From Archaeoglobus sp. UBA234 (GTDB lineage: Archaea; Halobacteriota; Archaeoglobi; Archaeoglobales; Archaeoglobaceae), in contig DACH01000016.1 in the NCBI GenBank assembly GCA_002494625.1, forward strand, positions 1 to 64,000: 64,000 nucleotides of DNA. Reading direction: 5' to 3'. The notes below the pieces were generated by a model. The model was not told the DNA's origin and searched no databases. It worked only from the letters and a program-made list of their open reading frames with translations. Position 1 is the first letter of the stretch. Every line of letters starts with the position of its first letter. Both the position numbers and the translations under genes were made by a program. This document shows, piece by piece, positions 50,214 through 59,243 of the stretch.

Positions 50214-51377
50214 TCAAAATCTCATCGTGAGCAAGTTTCTGGCGATAATCAGCTTCTCAATCTCCTTTGTACCTTCGTAGATCTCTGTTATTTTTGCATC
50301 CCTGTAGAATTCATTTATTGCATATTCATCGATGTAGCCATAGCCACCATGGAACTGGAGTGCCCAGTCACAGGTTTCGACTGCAACCTCTCCTGCATAC
50401 CACTTTGCCATGGAAGAGAGCATAGGGTCTGGTCTTCCTTTCTCAACCATTACTGCTCCAGCTCTGTATGTGAGGGTTCTTGCTGCCTCGATTTTAGTTG
50501 CAAGCTCAGCCAGCTTGAACTGTATAAACTGGAAGTTCGATATAGGGACGCCAAAAGCTTTTCTCTGTTTCACATACTCGACTGCAAGCTTTAAAGCACC
50601 CTTTGCAATTCCCACAGCCTGTGCAGCAACCCAGGCTCGTGTTCTATCAAAGAACTCCATCATATAATAGAACCCCTTTCCCTCTTCTCCCACAAGATTG
50701 CTTTTTGGAACCCTTACATTTGAGAGTGAAATCTCAGCAGTATCGCTCGCTCTAATTCCAAGTTTTCCAGTTATTTTTGTAGCTTTGAAGCCTTCTCTGT
50801 CAGTTTCTACTATGAAATAGGACATTGCTTTATGCCTCTCATTCCAGTCAAGTTCTCTTGTCTTGGCTGTAACCAGAATAAAATCTGCGACTGTTCCGTT
50901 TGTTATGAACTGCTTTGTGCCATTGATAACCCATTCGTCTCCTTCCAGAACAGCTCTTGTTTTGATGCTGGCAGAGTCACTTCCACAATCCGGCTCAGTA
51001 TTGGCCATACCCATAATTGCATCGCCTGAGCAAATCTTGGGAATCCATTTCTCTTTCTGCTCCTCGCTACCATGATTGAGGAGAATCTCAATACCGAATA
51101 TGGGTGTAAGGCAGGCAAGAGCGAGTCCAGGATTTACTGCTGAGAATTCCTCCATTACAATCATCTGCTCTATGGGTCCATAACCACCACCGCCATACTC
51201 TTCTGGTATGGCTACGGCATGGAAACCAAGCTGTGCGCATTTCCTAACGAGCTCTCTTGGATATTTTTCCTCCCTATCACACTCCATTGCGAGCTCGGGT
51301 GTAAACTCTTTCTCTGCAAACTCTCTGGCAGCTTTTCTGATGTCCTCCTGTTCCTCATTAAATGTAAAGTCCACCAT
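50214..51377 (-). CDS. Acyl-CoA dehydrogenase
   Basis: Complete FAD enzyme of 387 aa opening the beta-oxidation block. The N-terminal helices (FTFNEEQEDIRKAAREF) are followed by IPEEYGGGGYGP, GMANTEPDCGSDSASI and WVINGTKQFITNGTVADF (FAD/substrate loops) and the C-terminal helical domain with MMEFFDRTRAWVAAQAVG and QFHGGYGYIDEYAINEFYRDAKITEIYEGTKEI. A Glu in the family's catalytic position is present in IYEGT. It gives electrons to EtfAB encoded 5 kb away. SD AGGTGG precedes ATG 51377. Divergent from the thiolase gene. Confidence 0.95.
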   Translation of the reverse strand: MVDFTFNEEQEDIRKAAREFAEKEFTPELAMECDREEKYPRELVRKCAQLGFHAVAIPEEYGGGGYGPIEQMIVMEEFSAVNPGLALACLTPIFGIEILLNHGSEEQKEKWIPKICSGDAIMGMANTEPDCGSDSASIKTRAVLEGDEWVINGTKQFITNGTVADFILVTAKTRELDWNERHKAMSYFIVETDREGFKATKITGKLGIRASDTAEISLSNVRVPKSNLVGEEGKGFYYMMEFFDRTRAWVAAQAVGIAKGALKLAVEYVKQRKAFGVPISNFQFIQFKLAELATKIEAARTLTYRAGAVMVEKGRPDPMLSSMAKWYAGEVAVETCDWALQFHGGYGYIDEYAINEFYRDAKITEIYEGTKEIEKLIIARNLLTMRF

Positions 51378-51604
51378 TTATACCACCTTTTTAAATTTAC
51401 ATAGGACAGTATAAAATTCTTTTGTTTTAAATAATATTCTTTCGAAATCTAATTTTGAAAAGAAAAGCTTAAATAGTCTCAATCCAGAATCAATTAAAAA
51501 TAATGACGAATTTTCAGGTTTATAATTTTTTCTATATTCTAAACCGATTTTAGAAGCATATAATTCGAGAAAGACTTATATAACGAAAAATGAGTATAAA
51601 GTTT

Positions 51605-52789
51605 ATGTCTGAAAATGTGGCTGTTATTGGAATTGGACATTCCAAATTTGGAACAAGAAAAGATGTCAATATTCCTGAGCTTGCATGGGAGTCGATTAAA
51701 CCGGCACTTGATACCGCTAATATCGAACAGAAAGACATAGACTTTTTTGTCTTGGGAAACGCAGGAATATGGAGCAGTGAGGCAGCCATTCCTGCTCTCA
51801 TGGCTGAATACGCAGACCTTGCACCGAAAGGTTCAATGAGGGTTGAGGCAGCCTGTGCAACAGGAAATGCTGCAATAAGGGTAGGATACACAGCAATCAA
51901 GAGTGGAGAAGCAGATGTAGTTCTCGTTCTTGGTGTGGAAAAGATGCAGGAGTCTCCGAATCCAACCGTCATAGAACTCATCGGCAGGTTTGGAAGTTAT
52001 TTCTGGGAATTTGAGAACTTTGGTCTGACCTTTCCCGGATATTATGCACTGCATGGGACTGCTTACATGATGAAATATGGAGCTACGGAGGAAGATTTTG
52101 CAAGGGTAGCAGTTAAAAACCACTATTATGGTGCAAAAAACCCCTATGCACAGTTCCAGAAAGAAATAACTCTTGAAAAGGCAATGGAACCAAAATACAT
52201 TGCCTGGCCCTTCAAGCTCTTTGACTGCTCACCTATAACAGATGGAAGTGCATGTGTTATTCTTGCAAGTGAGGAATTCGCAAAAGATATTGAGGATAAA
52301 ATATGGATTCACAGCCAGGGTGTTGGAACAGGTACTGCAAACCTGAGCAGAAGAGAAGACTTTACATCTCTTGAATCAGCCAGATATGCTGCTGAAATAG
52401 CATACAAGAAGGCTGGAATCGATATTGATACCCCTTACAAATATCTCGATGGAGCAAATGTTCATGATTGTTTCACCGCTCCCGAGATAATAGCCTATGA
52501 GGACCTCAGATTTGCAAAGAGAGGAGAAGGATTCAAACTCGTCAGAGATGAACAGACTTACATTGGTGGAAGAATTCCCGTTAATATAGATGGTGGATTA
52601 AAGGCAAAGGGACATCCGATTGGAGCAACGGGCGTGAGCCAGGCTGTTGAGGCATACAAGCAACTTCTCGGAAAAGCGGATCCGGGTAGGCAGGCAGATA
52701 TAGAGAAAGGAAGATGGCTTGCCCACAATGTTGGTGGAACGGGACATTACACATATGTTACAATATACGGGCTTGATAAACCACAGTGA
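51605..52789 (+). CDS. Thiolase family acetyl-CoA acyltransferase
   Basis: Archaeal-type thiolase of 394 aa, cleaving 3-oxoacyl-CoA in beta-oxidation or forming acetoacetyl-CoA. The nucleophile Cys is in VEAACATGNAAI, the His regions are DGANVHDCFTA and GLKAKGHPIGATG. ATG 51605 is chosen: the TATA-like CTTATATAAC (51572-51582) lies about 28 bases before it, whereas ATG 51590 would be too close. The OB-fold partner gene follows directly. In archaea this pair may also serve acetoacetyl-CoA synthesis for mevalonate, but the neighbours point to fatty acid oxidation. Confidence 0.92.
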   Translation: MSENVAVIGIGHSKFGTRKDVNIPELAWESIKPALDTANIEQKDIDFFVLGNAGIWSSEAAIPALMAEYADLAPKGSMRVEAACATGNAAIRVGYTAIKSGEADVVLVLGVEKMQESPNPTVIELIGRFGSYFWEFENFGLTFPGYYALHGTAYMMKYGATEEDFARVAVKNHYYGAKNPYAQFQKEITLEKAMEPKYIAWPFKLFDCSPITDGSACVILASEEFAKDIEDKIWIHSQGVGTGTANLSRREDFTSLESARYAAEIAYKKAGIDIDTPYKYLDGANVHDCFTAPEIIAYEDLRFAKRGEGFKLVRDEQTYIGGRIPVNIDGGLKAKGHPIGATGVSQAVEAYKQLLGKADPGRQADIEKGRWLAHNVGGTGHYTYVTIYGLDKPQ

Positions 52790-52799
52790 GGTGTTTTGT

Positions 52800-53297
52800 A
52801 TGAAAGAAGAGATTGAAAAGCAAATTAAGGAGTTTGGTTTTCCTGTAATTGCTGATGAGAAATCAGGAGCTCTTCAGTGGGTTGATATGAGAGAGCTGAA
52901 AGTCAGCTATCTTATGTGCATTGAGAACATCAAACCCTTTTTCGAAGCTCTAAAGGAAAACAGACTCGTTACGACAAAATGCAGAAAATGCGGGAGACTT
53001 TTCTTCCCACCCCAGAAAGACTGTCCAACATGCAGGGACAGTGACATGGAGTGGGTTGAGTTATCGAAGGAGGGTGTACTTGAAACTCTGACAGTTCTTT
53101 TCGTTAAACCACCCTCATTTGGTAAATACAACCCATATACTGTAGCAATCGCCAAACTCGATGATGGCCCAAGAATAACAGCTTGGCTCAAAATGGATCC
53201 GACGAAGGCAAGACCTGGGATGAGGGTGAGAGTTCAGGTGTCAAGAAGAGAGGAAGAAGGGTATCTGATGTATGAGCTTGTTCCTGTTGAGGAATAA
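52800..53297 (+). CDS. Zinc-ribbon OB-fold protein (DUF35-type), thiolase partner
   Basis: Protein of 165 aa. A helical N-terminus is followed by a rubredoxin-like zinc ribbon (KCRKCGRLFFPPQKDCPTC, Cys pairs around residues 61-80) and an OB fold (VLETLTVLFVKPPSFGKYNPYTVAIAKLD). Such proteins bind acyl-CoA and form complexes with archaeal thiolases. ATG 52800 lies 10 bases after the thiolase stop with GAGGTG upstream; a longer open frame overlaps the thiolase but lacks support. It probably scaffolds the preceding enzyme. Confidence 0.88.
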   Translation: MKEEIEKQIKEFGFPVIADEKSGALQWVDMRELKVSYLMCIENIKPFFEALKENRLVTTKCRKCGRLFFPPQKDCPTCRDSDMEWVELSKEGVLETLTVLFVKPPSFGKYNPYTVAIAKLDDGPRITAWLKMDPTKARPGMRVRVQVSRREEEGYLMYELVPVEE

Positions 53298-53336
53298 TTT
53301 CTAATTTTTATGGAGAGGTTTATGGAGGGATGAATT

Positions 53337-55307
53337 ATGAAAAAGATCGCAGTTCTTGGAGCTGGGGCGATGGGTCATGGCATTGCCTATGTTAGTGCCA
53401 TGGCTGGATATGAGGTATGGGTTAGAGATATAGACCAAAAGTTTCTTGACAAAGCGCTTGCGAACATCCAAAAAATGCTGGAAAAGGCTGTGACAAAGGG
53501 AAAAATGAAGGAAGAGAAGGCAAAAGAGGTTCTTGGCAGACTTCACTTCACCTTAGATATGAAGGAAGCGGTTGAAGGAGCTGAACTTGTTATAGAGGCA
53601 GTTCCAGAGATACTTGATTTGAAAAAGAAGGTCTTTGAGGAGGTTCAGCAGCATGCAAGCCCAGAGTGTATCTTTGCAACAAACACATCCGGATTGAGTA
53701 TCACTGAAATTGCAGGCGTTACTGATCGCCCAGAGAAGTTTATGGGCCTGCACTTCTTCAACCCTGTCCCTGTGATGCAGCTGGTTGAAGTAATTAGGGG
53801 TGAGAAAACAGCAGATTCAACGATTGAATATGGGGTTAACTTCGTAAAGAGCATTGGAAAAACGCCTGTTGTTGTTAAGAAAGATGTTGAAGGATTCATT
53901 GTAAATAGATGCCTTGTCCCCTATCTTGCTCTTGCCATTGATGATGTTGGCAGGGGTGTTGCAACCAAAGAGGAAATCGATGCAACAATGAAGTTTACAT
54001 ATGCATTCCCGATGGGACCTATTGAACTTGGTGACTTTGTGGGGCTGGATATACTGTACTATGGAGGGGAACAGTGGAGCCTCGTACCGAATGCAGATAT
54101 TTTGAAGGAAAGAATTGAGAAGAAAGAGCTTGGGATGAAAACAGGGAAGGGATTCTATGACTGGAGCAAGGGCAGACCAGAGATTCCAAAAGAGCTTGCA
54201 GGAAAGTATGATGCGCTTAGACTCATAGCACCAATGGTTAACATTGCAGCGGGACTCATAGAAATGGGTGTAGCAAGTGCGGAGGAAGTAGATCTGGCAA
54301 TGAAGCTTGGAACGAATATGCCAAAGGGACCATGTGAACTTGGAGATGAAGCTGGACTAGATGTTGTTGTGAAAAAGCTTGAAGAGCTTTATGAAGAAAA
54401 GAAACTTGATGTCCTCAAACCCGTTGAACTGTTGAAGAAGATGGTTTCTGAAGGGAAGCTTGGAAAGAAGAGCGGTGAGGGATTCTACAATTACAGGGGT
54501 GAAGAAGCGGCTTTCAAAAACCTGATAATTGAAAAGGATGAGGAGAATAGAATTGCAAAAATAGTCTTAAACAGACCTCACAGGCTCAATGCTCTCTCTT
54601 TTGAACTCTTGGACGAGATTGAGCTTGCTTTAAAGAAGCTTGCAAAGGACGACGATGTTAGAGTTGTTATTTTCACCGGAGCAGGAGATAAGTCCTTCTC
54701 TGCAGGCTTCGATTTGCAGGAAGCCTTAGCCGATCCATCAACTCTCAAGCCAGCTAATTCGGCAATGGTGTCTGCGAGAGGTCAGGAAGTCTTTACAGCA
54801 ATTGAAAAATTCCCCAAACCCGTTATAGCGGCAATTAACGGCTACGCCTTTGGAGGTGGATGTGAACTCACCCTTGCCTGTGACTTCAGGATCATGTCAA
54901 GAGCGGGCAAGATTGGTCTGACTGAAGCAGCAATCGGTCTCATACCGGGCTGGGGAGGAACCCAGAGGATGGCAAAGCTTGTTGGAATGGCGAAAGCGAA
55001 GGAATTAATACTTCTTGCAAAGAGAATAACTGCAGATGAGGCGGAGGCAATTGGACTTGTCAACAAATCTGTAGATCCTGATAACTTCTGGGATGAAGTA
55101 ATGTCACTTGCAAAGGCTCTTGCGGAGATGCCGCCCATAACACTCAGGGTAGCGAAATATGCAATAAACTATGGTTACGAGCTACCGGTTGAGGCTGGAC
55201 AGGCTATTGAAGCTGCCTACTTTGGAATTGCCACTTCGACTGAAGATGTAATGGAAGGAGTGAGAGCCTTCTTCGAGAGAAGAAAACCAGAGTTTAAGGG
55301 TAGATAA
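53337..55307 (+). CDS. 3-Hydroxyacyl-CoA dehydrogenase / enoyl-CoA hydratase fusion
   Basis: Bifunctional beta-oxidation enzyme of 656 aa. The N-terminal half (about 1-385) is the NAD-dependent dehydrogenase: KIAVLGAGAMGHGIAYVSA Rossmann loop, ATNTSGLSITEIAG, and His/Glu catalytic region GLHFFNPVPVMQLVEV, with two C-terminal 3HCDH repeats (GPIELGDFVGLD; GPCELGDEAGLD). The C-terminal part (about 395-656) is the hydratase with NRPHRLNALSF, SAGFDLQEAL and GYAFGGGCELTLACDF. The order is reversed from bacterial FadB, as in other archaeal fusions. It converts enoyl-CoA to 3-oxoacyl-CoA for the thiolase upstream. Confidence 0.95.
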   Translation: MKKIAVLGAGAMGHGIAYVSAMAGYEVWVRDIDQKFLDKALANIQKMLEKAVTKGKMKEEKAKEVLGRLHFTLDMKEAVEGAELVIEAVPEILDLKKKVFEEVQQHASPECIFATNTSGLSITEIAGVTDRPEKFMGLHFFNPVPVMQLVEVIRGEKTADSTIEYGVNFVKSIGKTPVVVKKDVEGFIVNRCLVPYLALAIDDVGRGVATKEEIDATMKFTYAFPMGPIELGDFVGLDILYYGGEQWSLVPNADILKERIEKKELGMKTGKGFYDWSKGRPEIPKELAGKYDALRLIAPMVNIAAGLIEMGVASAEEVDLAMKLGTNMPKGPCELGDEAGLDVVVKKLEELYEEKKLDVLKPVELLKKMVSEGKLGKKSGEGFYNYRGEEAAFKNLIIEKDEENRIAKIVLNRPHRLNALSFELLDEIELALKKLAKDDDVRVVIFTGAGDKSFSAGFDLQEALADPSTLKPANSAMVSARGQEVFTAIEKFPKPVIAAINGYAFGGGCELTLACDFRIMSRAGKIGLTEAAIGLIPGWGGTQRMAKLVGMAKAKELILLAKRITADEAEAIGLVNKSVDPDNFWDEVMSLAKALAEMPPITLRVAKYAINYGYELPVEAGQAIEAAYFGIATSTEDVMEGVRAFFERRKPEFKGR

Positions 55308-55404
55308 AATAATATTTTCTAATTTAAATACATTAATTTCAAATTTTTTATTTCAAAACCTATAAAAAGCCATTTGGTTTAGCATGCTTCACGGGGGTGA
55401 GAAA

Positions 55405-56148
55405 GTGAATATTATCGTACTTACAAAGCATGCCCCTGACCCGGAATCTGAAATTCATGTGGGGGCAGATGGAAAGAGTGTTGAGCAGAGAGGTCTTGTT
55501 TATGACATAAATGACTGGGACAGATATGCTGTAGAAGAGGCAATTCAGATCAAGGAGAATAGAGATGGAGAGGTTGTGGTTGTTGGTGTTGGAACAGCAT
55601 GCGAGGATACCCTCAGAAAATGTTTAGCAATGGGTGCTGACAGGGCAATAAAGGTTCCTTACGATGTCACAATGGATGCATTTCAGACAGCAGAGCTTAT
55701 AAAAGAGGCGATCAAGGATGAGAAGTTTGATATAATAATGGCTGGTTATCAGTCACAGGATTTGAACAACGCTCTTGTGGGAACACTTCTGGCAGGAATG
55801 CTTGGAATACCCTTTGCAACGGCTGTGACAGCTCTCGAGGTTGAAGATGGAAGTGTTAGAGTAAGAAGAGAGCTTGAAGGGGGATACAATGAGGAAGTGG
55901 TTCTTCCACTTCCATGCTTGGTGACAATTCAGAGCGGTATCAATGAACCAAGGTATGTTTCAATCATGGGTATCAAGAGAGCAAAAACGAAGGAACTCAG
56001 AGAAATAGAGGTCTCACCAACGGTCTCGACACTCGAAGTAGAGAAGATGTACTTCCCACCTGTCAAGAAGGCTGAGATGATTGAAGGTTCTCCAGAAGAG
56101 GTCGCTAAGAAGCTTATTGAAATACTCAAGAACAGGGGGCTGGTATAA
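55405..56148 (+). CDS. etfB: Electron transfer flavoprotein beta subunit
   Basis: Carries electrons from acyl-CoA dehydrogenases together with EtfA. Length 247 aa from GTG 55405 (NIIVLTKHAPDPESE), which has GGGGGTGA about five bases upstream; the frame opens at ATG 55384, but that would place the SD inside the gene. Family segments are DINDWDRYAVEEAIQIKE, VGTACEDTLRKCLAMGADRAIKV and IMAGYQSQDLNNALVGTLLAGMLGIPFATAV, ending in GIKRAKTKELREI. The stop overlaps the etfA start by one base, so the subunits are coupled. Confidence 0.94.
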   Translation: MNIIVLTKHAPDPESEIHVGADGKSVEQRGLVYDINDWDRYAVEEAIQIKENRDGEVVVVGVGTACEDTLRKCLAMGADRAIKVPYDVTMDAFQTAELIKEAIKDEKFDIIMAGYQSQDLNNALVGTLLAGMLGIPFATAVTALEVEDGSVRVRRELEGGYNEEVVLPLPCLVTIQSGINEPRYVSIMGIKRAKTKELREIEVSPTVSTLEVEKMYFPPVKKAEMIEGSPEEVAKKLIEILKNRGLV

Positions 56149-57104
56149 TGAGGGTGTTTGTTGTAGCCGAGCACAGGATGGGAGAGCTAAATCCTATAAC
56201 TACTGAACTACTCAATCTTGCAAATGCAATCAAAGGGGATGGCACAAGTGAGGCTGTGGTTCTTGGCAGGGATGTTAGAACATATGCGGATGAACTCTCA
56301 AAATACGCCGATAAAGTATGGCTCATTCAGGATGACAGCCTTGAGTTCTTCAACCCGGAGATTTATGCTGATATTTTGAAACAGCTCTTTGCTTCAAACA
56401 AACCCGATGTCGTTCTGGTTGGAAACACTTCTTATGGTTTGGAGCTTGCACCACTCCTTTCAGTAATGCTCAATGCACCTATAGCAACAGATGTTGTTAA
56501 TGTTGATGCCTCAGATGGTATCAAAGTCTCCAAGTACATCTTCCAGGGTAAGCTGATGGTGGACATGAAGCTTAAAGAGGCAGAATCTTATGTACTCTCG
56601 ATCAGGCAGGGAGTTTTCAAGGATGGAGAGGAAGTCTCAGGAACCGTTGAAGAGGTTGAAATAAAACCCTCAGCGGAGCCGAAGAGAAAGTTCGTCCAGT
56701 ATATTGAGCCTGAAGTCGGAGAGGTTGATATTACACAGGCGGATATAGTGGTCACTGTTGGAAGAGGAATTGAGGATGCCTCGAATATTGAGCTTGCCGA
56801 GGAGCTGGCTGAAAAGCTTGGAGGAGTTGTTGCAGGAAGCAGACCTGTAATAGATAATGGCTGGCTTCCAAAAGACAGGCAGATAGGTATCTCAGGAAAA
56901 ACTGTCAAACCAAAGCTCTATCTTGGACTTGCAGTGAGTGGAGCCTTCCAGCATGTTATGGGTATGAAGGACAGTGAACTCATCGTGGCAATAAACAAGG
57001 ATCCAGAGGCTCCAATATTTGGTGTCGCTCAGTACGGCATTGTTGGGGATATCTTCGAGGTAGTCCCAGAGCTTATTGAGCAGTTGAGCAAACTCAAGGG
57101 CTAA
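56148..57104 (+). CDS. etfA: Electron transfer flavoprotein alpha subunit
   Basis: FAD-binding subunit of ETF, 318 aa. The N-terminal domain resembles EtfB; the C-terminal FAD domain carries VTVGRGIEDASNIELAEELAE, GGVVAGSRPVIDNGWLPKDRQIGISGKTVKPKLYLGLAVSGAFQH and INKDPEAPIFGVAQYGIVGDIFEVVPEL, the classic FAD-contact block. ATG 56148 overlaps the etfB stop. With the acyl-CoA dehydrogenase, thiolase and fusion enzyme upstream it completes the electron path; the membrane or heterodisulfide acceptor is not in this window. Confidence 0.95.
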   Translation: MRVFVVAEHRMGELNPITTELLNLANAIKGDGTSEAVVLGRDVRTYADELSKYADKVWLIQDDSLEFFNPEIYADILKQLFASNKPDVVLVGNTSYGLELAPLLSVMLNAPIATDVVNVDASDGIKVSKYIFQGKLMVDMKLKEAESYVLSIRQGVFKDGEEVSGTVEEVEIKPSAEPKRKFVQYIEPEVGEVDITQADIVVTVGRGIEDASNIELAEELAEKLGGVVAGSRPVIDNGWLPKDRQIGISGKTVKPKLYLGLAVSGAFQHVMGMKDSELIVAINKDPEAPIFGVAQYGIVGDIFEVVPELIEQLSKLKG

Positions 57105-57167
57105 ATATTTTTTTATTTTTATTTTAAATATAAATCTTTAACTCTGTGGTTAATTCTACAGTTAATT

Positions 57168-57845
57168 CTACGGCTCAATCCCGCTGACAGTTATTTTAAA
57201 TCTACACTTCTCTCCTTCAGGCTTTGAACGGTGTTTCATTAGCGTGGCAACTCTTTCTCCATTAACCTTTTCTAACCCAATAATTGTTTTTGAGAGATGA
57301 TCGAGGGTAGGACCTCCGAGTGGTCTATCCTTACCTGTCTTTATGTCTGTGAACATCTGATTTGTTATGACAGCAGCGAGTCTGTATTTCCTTGCAAGTC
57401 CGAGCAGAAATGTGAGCTGAGAAGTCAGTTCTCTCTTCATCCGTAGCTGTCTCTCAACATCCTCAAGCTCACTTCTGTACAGGGCTGTTATTGAATCAAC
57501 GATTATGAGTTCTATTTTTTCACTCCTGCAAATTCTACCTATCTCGCGAATTGTTGAACTCTGCTGCTTAAAATCCATTACTTCAAAAAGCAAGACATTG
57601 TTAAGTGCACTGGTATTCCTGAAAATCTGTCTTACTCTCTCTCTTGAAAGCCCTTCTGTATCTATAAAGGCAACTTTTCCAATCTTGGATGCTGTATTGT
57701 AGGCGAGCTGAAGACATATTGAAGTTTTCCCGGTTGCTGACCCTCCGTATATCTGGGTTATGGTTTCTCTCTCAACTCCTCCTCCAAGCAGAGAGTCTAA
57801 GCATCTGCTCCCTATTGTCAGCAAGTCCACTTCTGGGTTTTTCAT
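57168..57845 (-). CDS. radB: DNA repair and recombination protein RadB
   Basis: RecA-family paralogue of RadA, 225 aa. It lacks the N-terminal helix-hairpin-helix domain. Walker A is GGSATGKTSI (about residues 34-43) and Walker B is ELIIVDSITAL. VAFIDTEGLSRERVRQIF and VITNQMFTDIKTGKDRPLGGPTLDHLSKTII are family segments. RadB binds ATP and aids RadA in recombination rather than promoting strand exchange itself. It starts two bases after the larC stop, an operon of unrelated partners. GGAGCAATAG before ATG 57845 gives a weak SD. Confidence 0.94.
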   Translation of the reverse strand: MKNPEVDLLTIGSRCLDSLLGGGVERETITQIYGGSATGKTSICLQLAYNTASKIGKVAFIDTEGLSRERVRQIFRNTSALNNVLLFEVMDFKQQSSTIREIGRICRSEKIELIIVDSITALYRSELEDVERQLRMKRELTSQLTFLLGLARKYRLAAVITNQMFTDIKTGKDRPLGGPTLDHLSKTIIGLEKVNGERVATLMKHRSKPEGEKCRFKITVSGIEP

Positions 57846-57847
57846 AA

Positions 57848-59032
57848 CTATTGCTCCATTTCTGTTAGCTCAGAAATAACCTTCGAATACACCTCTGGAA
57901 GCGGCAGGTTCAGTTCTTCGGCAATTTTTTTCACATCATCAAACTCTGGTTTTATTATTTTCCTTTCAGGGTATGACACCTTCACACTTATACTGAATTT
58001 TCTACCCTCAATCAGGACATCAACCTTTTTCTGTTCTCTAAAAGCTCGCAATCTGTGATAAACAGGGATAACTCTTACACCAATTGAACCAGTCTCCATC
58101 ATCATGGTCTTTGATACCTTCTCAATATCCTCACTTTTACATATTGCCTTCAAAATGTAACCGGGTCTGTTTTTCTTTCCGAAAAAGGGAATGGCTGAGA
58201 CATCCAGACAAAGTTTGGAAAGAATATTGATGGCGTTTCCTATGATTTCACCACTCGCATCATCAACATTTGTTTCAAGAACTACAATCCTGTCGTGAAA
58301 CTTGGATTTTCCGAGTATCAGTCTCAGCACATTAGGCCTTTTCAGCTCTTTTGAGCCAGCTCCGTAATTTATATTTTCAACTGAGAAAGGATATTTGAAT
58401 GACCCTTCTGAAAAATGAGCCAGTATAGCAGCTCCAGTTGGAGTAAGCAACTCACCTTCGTTCATATCACTGTAGTAAACCTCCAGATTAGAGTTTTTGA
58501 TAATCTCTGTTACGGCAGGAGGAGGGACGGGATATCTCCCGTGATGGGATACAACCTCCCCACTTCCAAGATTAATAGGTGTGGTGTATATTCTGTATCC
58601 ATCTTTTTTGAGCCTGTTCAAACCGAGTGTGGCAGAAACGACATCAAAAATAGCATCATCGCTTCCGACCTCGTGGAAAAGAGCATCTTCATAATTTTCA
58701 TGACCGTGAACCTCTGCCTCTGCCTGTGCAATCCTTTCAAATATTCTCATTGCATCAGGGACAGCTTCTCTCAATTCTGGATCGGAAACTTTACTGAATT
58801 TGTTTGTAACTTCTTTAAATGTCCTCTCGACTTTTGTCTCTCTAACATCAATTTTTCTGGCATCAATTCCGGATTTTTTAACCTTTTTTACTTCGAAATC
58901 TATATCCAGGTGGAATGATGAAATTACCTTCCTCAGATCTTCTTCTGTGAGAGTAACGCCAAATAAGGATGAAACTATCATGTCTCCTGATGCCCCGCTG
59001 AAGCAATCAATAATTGCAACCCGCATATCCAT
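57848..59032 (-). CDS. larC: Nickel-pincer cofactor cyclometallase LarC
   Basis: CTP-dependent enzyme that inserts nickel into the pyridinium bisthiocarboxylate cofactor of lactate racemase-type enzymes. Length 394 aa. N-terminal DCFSGASGDMIVSSLF and FHEVGSDDAIFDVVSA, the metal-site segment SHHGRYPVPPPAV and ETNVDDASGEIIGNAI match the family (formerly DUF111). LarB, LarE and LarA are not in this window. ATG 59032 is chosen, with GAGGGG four bases upstream; ATG 59026 is possible. A TATA-like CTTTATATAATC is near 59069. Confidence 0.9.
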   Translation of the reverse strand: MDMRVAIIDCFSGASGDMIVSSLFGVTLTEEDLRKVISSFHLDIDFEVKKVKKSGIDARKIDVRETKVERTFKEVTNKFSKVSDPELREAVPDAMRIFERIAQAEAEVHGHENYEDALFHEVGSDDAIFDVVSATLGLNRLKKDGYRIYTTPINLGSGEVVSHHGRYPVPPPAVTEIIKNSNLEVYYSDMNEGELLTPTGAAILAHFSEGSFKYPFSVENINYGAGSKELKRPNVLRLILGKSKFHDRIVVLETNVDDASGEIIGNAINILSKLCLDVSAIPFFGKKNRPGYILKAICKSEDIEKVSKTMMMETGSIGVRVIPVYHRLRAFREQKKVDVLIEGRKFSISVKVSYPERKIIKPEFDDVKKIAEELNLPLPEVYSKVISELTEMEQ

Positions 59033-59243
59033 CAATCCCCTCAATCGGTTTTAACGATTTTGATTATATAAAGCATCACCACAATTCTTTTTTATATGCA
59101 GCTACATAAAATACTTCGGAAAAAGCTATTCGGAGACATGACATTGCATCAGAATTTTGAAAGTGTCTTCAGAGCCAATGATGACTGTTACAAAAAGCTT
59201 TAAGATGCGGTTGGAATATACTTGATTGGAAAGAGGTGGTAAA

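Noticed and set aside
59138..59203. 21-codon ORF between larC and cdc48
   Set aside because: The SD (GGAG) is only three bases from ATG and the ORF overlaps the likely cdc48 TATA element; no coding bias seen.
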